Source of the DNA: Pseudomonas sp. Au-Pse12
GTDB taxonomy: Bacteria > Pseudomonadota > Gammaproteobacteria > Pseudomonadales > Pseudomonadaceae
Assembly: GCF_021341665.1 (NCBI RefSeq)
Contig: NZ_JAJTTH010000002.1
Span: forward strand, 124,001-188,000
DNA length: 64,000 nucleotides
Direction: 5' to 3'
Shown here: one piece after another, positions 61,289 to 64,000 of the stretch
How positions within the stretch are numbered: position 1 is the stretch's first letter
How the letters are laid out: each line of letters starts with the position of its first letter
Made by a program: the position numbers and the translations under genes
Notes under the pieces: generated by a model
The model's database searches: none
What the model was told of the DNA's origin: nothing
What the model saw: the letters and a program-made list of their open reading frames with translations, nothing else

Positions 61289-61549
61289 GAGGTCGCAGAT
61301 CCCTTGGACAATGATCGATAACGTCAACCCGTGCGCCAGGCATGCCGACCGCCCGGTGACGGGCGCGGAGGATAATGCAAGTGATGGCATTTCGCCAGAT
61401 TTCAGTCGCCAATCGGCTGGCGCCCGCCTGGGGCTAGACCCCAAGCTCGCCGCCATCGCGGGTGCCCGCTTCAGTCGGGCCGATGGCGGCGCAGCAACAC
61501 GGCCTTGTCCCTGGTCAGGACGAGCGGCCCAGGCCTTGCAGAACCGGGC

Positions 61550-61888
61550 TCAAGCGCCCGTCAGGTCCTTGATGTTGTGGCTCGGACCGTTGGCCTTGAC
61601 GCTGGCGATGCCCTTGTCCCGGGCCGCCTCCGATGAATAGGTTTCACTGCTGCCGATGATCTGGTGATTGGCCGCCTTGAGATTGAAATAGGGCTTGCCG
61701 TCCTTGGCGCTCTTGCGCTCGTAGCGCTCTTCCAGGGGGCTGTTGGCCTGCACCGAGGCAATGCCGTTCTCGGCGGCTCCGCGCGTGGTGTACAGCTCAC
61801 TGGTGAGAATGGTCTCGGCGTTGGCCGCCTTGAGCAGGAAACGAAACTGGCCGCTGCTGCTTTTCTTCAACTCATACCATCCGGACAT
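61550..61888 (-). CDS. YegP family protein (DUF1508, two repeats)
   Basis: A 112-residue protein with two tandem DUF1508 units: WYELKKSSSGQFRFLLKAANAETILTSE and PYFNLKAANHQIIGSSETY, each followed by an EnGIASVqaN-type helix. YegP/UPF0339 proteins are small soluble proteins of unknown function. The much longer open frame upstream is only antisense to the flavin monooxygenase. A GGAGCAACAGC site precedes the ATG. Confidence 0.9.
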   Translation of the reverse strand: MSGWYELKKSSSGQFRFLLKAANAETILTSELYTTRGAAENGIASVQANSPLEERYERKSAKDGKPYFNLKAANHQIIGSSETYSSEAARDKGIASVKANGPSHNIKDLTGA

Positions 61889-61965
61889 GCTGTTGCTCCT
61901 TGGGTTGTTCGATAGGCGTTGATCGATGGGCGTTGCGCCTTGAGAGTAAAGCCCCATTCGCCGAT

Positions 61966-63318
61966 TCAGCCATTGCCCCTCTGGCTGAAGAATCGGTTTG
62001 CCACCCGTTCCAGCCCCAGGTGTTCGCGCAGGCTGTGCCCCGTGTAGCGCTGGCGAAACAGGCCCCGGCGTTGCAGCTCGGGGGTGATCAATTGCACAAA
62101 GTCGTCGATGGCCCCCGGCAGGTGGGTGAACAGCACATTGAAGCCATCGGCGGCGTATTCCTCGTACCAGGTCGCCATCTCGTCGACGATCTGCCCCGGC
62201 GTGCCCACCAGCACCTTGTGCCCGCTGGCGGACAGGCTGCGCAGCAACTGCGCCAGCGTTGGCCGCTCCCGGCGGACCAGCTCCACCACCAGTTGCCGAC
62301 GGCTCTTGTGCCGTTCGGTGGGCACCGCATCCGCCAACAGCGGCACCTGGGCGTCCAGGGGCAGGCTCGACAGGTCGATGCCCAGGTCCAACAGGTAGGA
62401 CAGCGCCTTGAGCTGGGCCTGCGGGTCCTGCAACGCCTGCAATTGCTGGTACTTTTCCTCGGCCTCGTTGAAGCTGCGGCCCACCGTGGGGGCGATGCCT
62501 GGGAAGATTTTCAACTGCCCGGCATGGCGGCCGTAAGCGGGAAGTCGTTCCTTGAGCCCGGCGTAGAACGCCTTGGCCTGCTCCAGGTCGGCCTGCGCGG
62601 TGAACACCAGCTCGGCGCAACGCGCCGCCAGTTCACTGCCTGGGCCCGAGGAACCAGCCTGGGCGATCACCGGCCAGCCCTGCACCGGCCGTGGTGCGTT
62701 CAATGGCCCTTGCACCTGAAAGTGCTGTCCGTGGTGCTGCAACAGGTGCATCCGCTCCGGGCGCAGCCACTGGCCGCTGGCCTTGTCCCGGGGGAAGGCG
62801 TCATCGGCCCAGCTGTCCCACAGGCCGCTGACCACGTCGAAAAACTCCTCGGCGCGGGCATAACGCTGGGCGTGGCTCATGGGCACGGGCTGATTGAAGT
62901 TCTCGCCGCCGATCAGCCCCGTCACCAGGTTCCAGCCGGCCCGGCCCTCGCTCAAGTGGTCGAGCGAGGCGAACTTGCGCGCCAGGTTGTAGGGCTCGTT
63001 GTAGGTGGTGCTGGCGGTGGCGATCAGGCCGATGTGCCGGGTCACCACCGCCAGGGCCGGCAGCAGGGTCAGCGGGTCCCAGCGCAGGCTGTGGGAGCTG
63101 CGAGCCAGCACCCGCGGATCGAGATCCCCCACCGCCACGTTGTCGTTGAGAAACAGCGCGTCGAAGCAGCCCCGCTCCAGGGTCTGGGCGTAGTGCCGGT
63201 AGCGCTGGAAATTCAACGAGGCATCGGCGTCCGCGCGGGGATGGCGCCAACTGCCGCCGTGGGCTCCGGAGCCGGAGAGAAAGGCCCCCAGCCCCATCTG
63301 CCCGCCACGCTCAGCCAT
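61966..63318 (-). CDS. LLM class flavin-dependent monooxygenase (NtaA/SnaA/DszA family)
   Basis: A 450-residue FMNH2-dependent enzyme of the bacterial luciferase family. Typical segments are FDALFLNDNVA, RAGWNLVTGLIGGENFNQ and VIAQAGSSGPGSELAARCAELVFTAQ. Family members oxidise nitrilotriacetate, EDTA, sulfones, alkanesulfonates or xenobiotics. The start overlaps the stop of the upstream MFS gene by 8 nt (ATGGCTGA), so uptake or export and oxidation are probably linked. Substrate unknown; no flavin reductase is in the window. Confidence 0.88.
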   Translation of the reverse strand: MAERGGQMGLGAFLSGSGAHGGSWRHPRADADASLNFQRYRHYAQTLERGCFDALFLNDNVAVGDLDPRVLARSSHSLRWDPLTLLPALAVVTRHIGLIATASTTYNEPYNLARKFASLDHLSEGRAGWNLVTGLIGGENFNQPVPMSHAQRYARAEEFFDVVSGLWDSWADDAFPRDKASGQWLRPERMHLLQHHGQHFQVQGPLNAPRPVQGWPVIAQAGSSGPGSELAARCAELVFTAQADLEQAKAFYAGLKERLPAYGRHAGQLKIFPGIAPTVGRSFNEAEEKYQQLQALQDPQAQLKALSYLLDLGIDLSSLPLDAQVPLLADAVPTERHKSRRQLVVELVRRERPTLAQLLRSLSASGHKVLVGTPGQIVDEMATWYEEYAADGFNVLFTHLPGAIDDFVQLITPELQRRGLFRQRYTGHSLREHLGLERVANRFFSQRGNG

Positions 63319-64000
63319 GGCTGGCGCCCTCCTCGGCCGCCGCCACCGGACTCGGCGCGGCGCGCAGCAACAGGCTCACCGCAGTCCAGACCAACAGCAT
63401 CGCCAGCGCCAAGAACAGCATCACCCCGCGATAGCCATTGAGAAAGGCGCCCTGGGCGTCATCCAGCGGCGTGGCGGAAAAGTGGTGGAACAAGCCCACG
63501 CCCAGCGCCAGCCCGATGCCGCCGCCAACGTTGTGCAGGGTCATCAGCGAGCCCATGGCCACCGAGCCCACGGCCTGGGGCACCGAAGAAATGCCCAGCA
63601 CCGTCGACGGCCCGAGAATGCTCGCCCAGCCCAGGCCCATGATGACGAAGGCGCCCAGCAGATAAGGCAGTGAAGTCTGGCGATCGAAGCCGGCCTGCAG
63701 CAGCGCCGACAGCACGAACAGCAGCAACCCGGTCTTGATCAGCAGCGCCGGGCCCTTGCGGTCCACCAGCCGCCCCACCAGCGGCGACAGCAGCGCCACG
63801 CCCAAGGTGGTGGGCAGTAGCAGCAGGCCGCTGGCCTGCACCGTTTCCCCACGGATCTGCGCCAGGTACAGCGGCATGACGAAAAACGCCACGCAGTAGA
63901 ACAGCGCCAGGCCGAAACTGGCCGCCACCCCGGCGACGAAACGCCGGTTGGCGAACAGCTTGAGGTCGATGATCGGCGCCGCCACCCGCCGCTCCACCGC
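63311..64000 (-). CDS. MFS transporter, DHA2-type, C-terminal part (cut by window end)
   Basis: The last 229 or so residues of a major facilitator transporter; the frame is open at the window edge, so the start lies outside. Five to six hydrophobic helices are visible. The segment LTPLDDAQ-like loop before the last helices and LLPTTLGVALLSPLVGRLVDRKGP are typical of the 14-helix DHA2/EmrB group. Upstream of and overlapping the LLM monooxygenase gene. Confidence 0.85.
   Translation of the reverse strand, partial: AVERRVAAPIIDLKLFANRRFVAGVAASFGLALFYCVAFFVMPLYLAQIRGETVQASGLLLLPTTLGVALLSPLVGRLVDRKGPALLIKTGLLLFVLSALLQAGFDRQTSLPYLLGAFVIMGLGWASILGPSTVLGISSVPQAVGSVAMGSLMTLHNVGGGIGLALGVGLFHHFSATPLDDAQGAFLNGYRGVMLFLALAMLLVWTAVSLLLRAAPSPVAAAEEGASHG

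Overview
The window is a GC-rich Pseudomonas chromosome segment, most likely from the P. fluorescens lineage (P. protegens/P. chlororaphis-like). The grounds are gene order and protein similarity recalled from known species: algU-mucA-mucB-mucD divergent from nadB; sdhE/ygfX/ygfZ; tctDE-opdH-tctCBA-ung as around PA0750-PA0757 of P. aeruginosa; a P. putida-type phaG; a chromosomal fosA; and short palindromic REP/REPIN repeats between convergent genes. No prophage, insertion sequence or CRISPR array was seen.

Layout. 1-3.5 kb: bcp (5' cut by the window edge), an AI-2E-family permease, a TusA-like protein and a BepA-like M48/TPR protease. 3.5-7.4 kb: the envelope-stress and alginate regulon algU-mucA-mucB, then mucD behind a hairpin, with mucC absent. 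7.9-12.1 kb: nadB, ygfX-sdhE, ygfZ and an HDOD protein. 12.1-20.6 kb: the TctD/TctE two-component system divergent from a tricarboxylate uptake operon (porin opdH, tctC, tctB, tctA, AbrB-like protein), then ung. 20.7-29.9 kb: a hydroxyacyl-CoA hydrolase-like protein, two tandem Tyr/Gly-rich lipoproteins, a diguanylate cyclase, a CWC protein, rsuA, phaG, tRNA-Gly(CCC), a methyltransferase and a GAF/GGDEF-like/EAL protein. 30-37 kb: a DUF1800/DUF1501 pair, two small membrane proteins, a GNAT enzyme and a TonB-dependent siderophore receptor.

37.2-47.2 kb is a complete hydroxyproline catabolic locus. An epimerase makes D-hydroxyproline. A three-subunit dehydrogenase (FAD, [2Fe-2S] and FAD/NAD subunits) oxidises it. 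A DapA-family deaminase and an aldehyde dehydrogenase carry the product to 2-oxoglutarate. A permease, a Pyr2C-type reductase and a PAS-AraC regulator complete the set. The divergent promoter carries a perfect 15-bp inverted repeat.

47.2-58 kb is accessory and more patchy: a GNAT protein, a lower-GC island with an orphan HsdR N-terminal nuclease-like gene, a DUF4142 protein, a PAS/GAF diguanylate cyclase, a LysE exporter, fosA, two paralogous secreted proteins, a ParD/ParE-type pair whose toxin frame is broken by one base, the alcohol dehydrogenase yiaY and a SIR2-like DUF4917 protein. 58-60 kb: an XRE-cupin regulator divergent from a class II aldolase and a DapA-family lyase, with a palindrome in the promoter. 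60-64 kb: two overlapping lipoproteins, a YegP protein, an LLM flavin monooxygenase and the C-terminal part of an MFS exporter cut by the window end.

The best regulatory signals are the lhp inverted repeat, three 11-bp-phased repeats plus A-rich Hfq/Crc-type motifs in front of opdH and tctC, the AlgU promoter of algU, and the operator-like palindrome of the XRE/aldolase locus.
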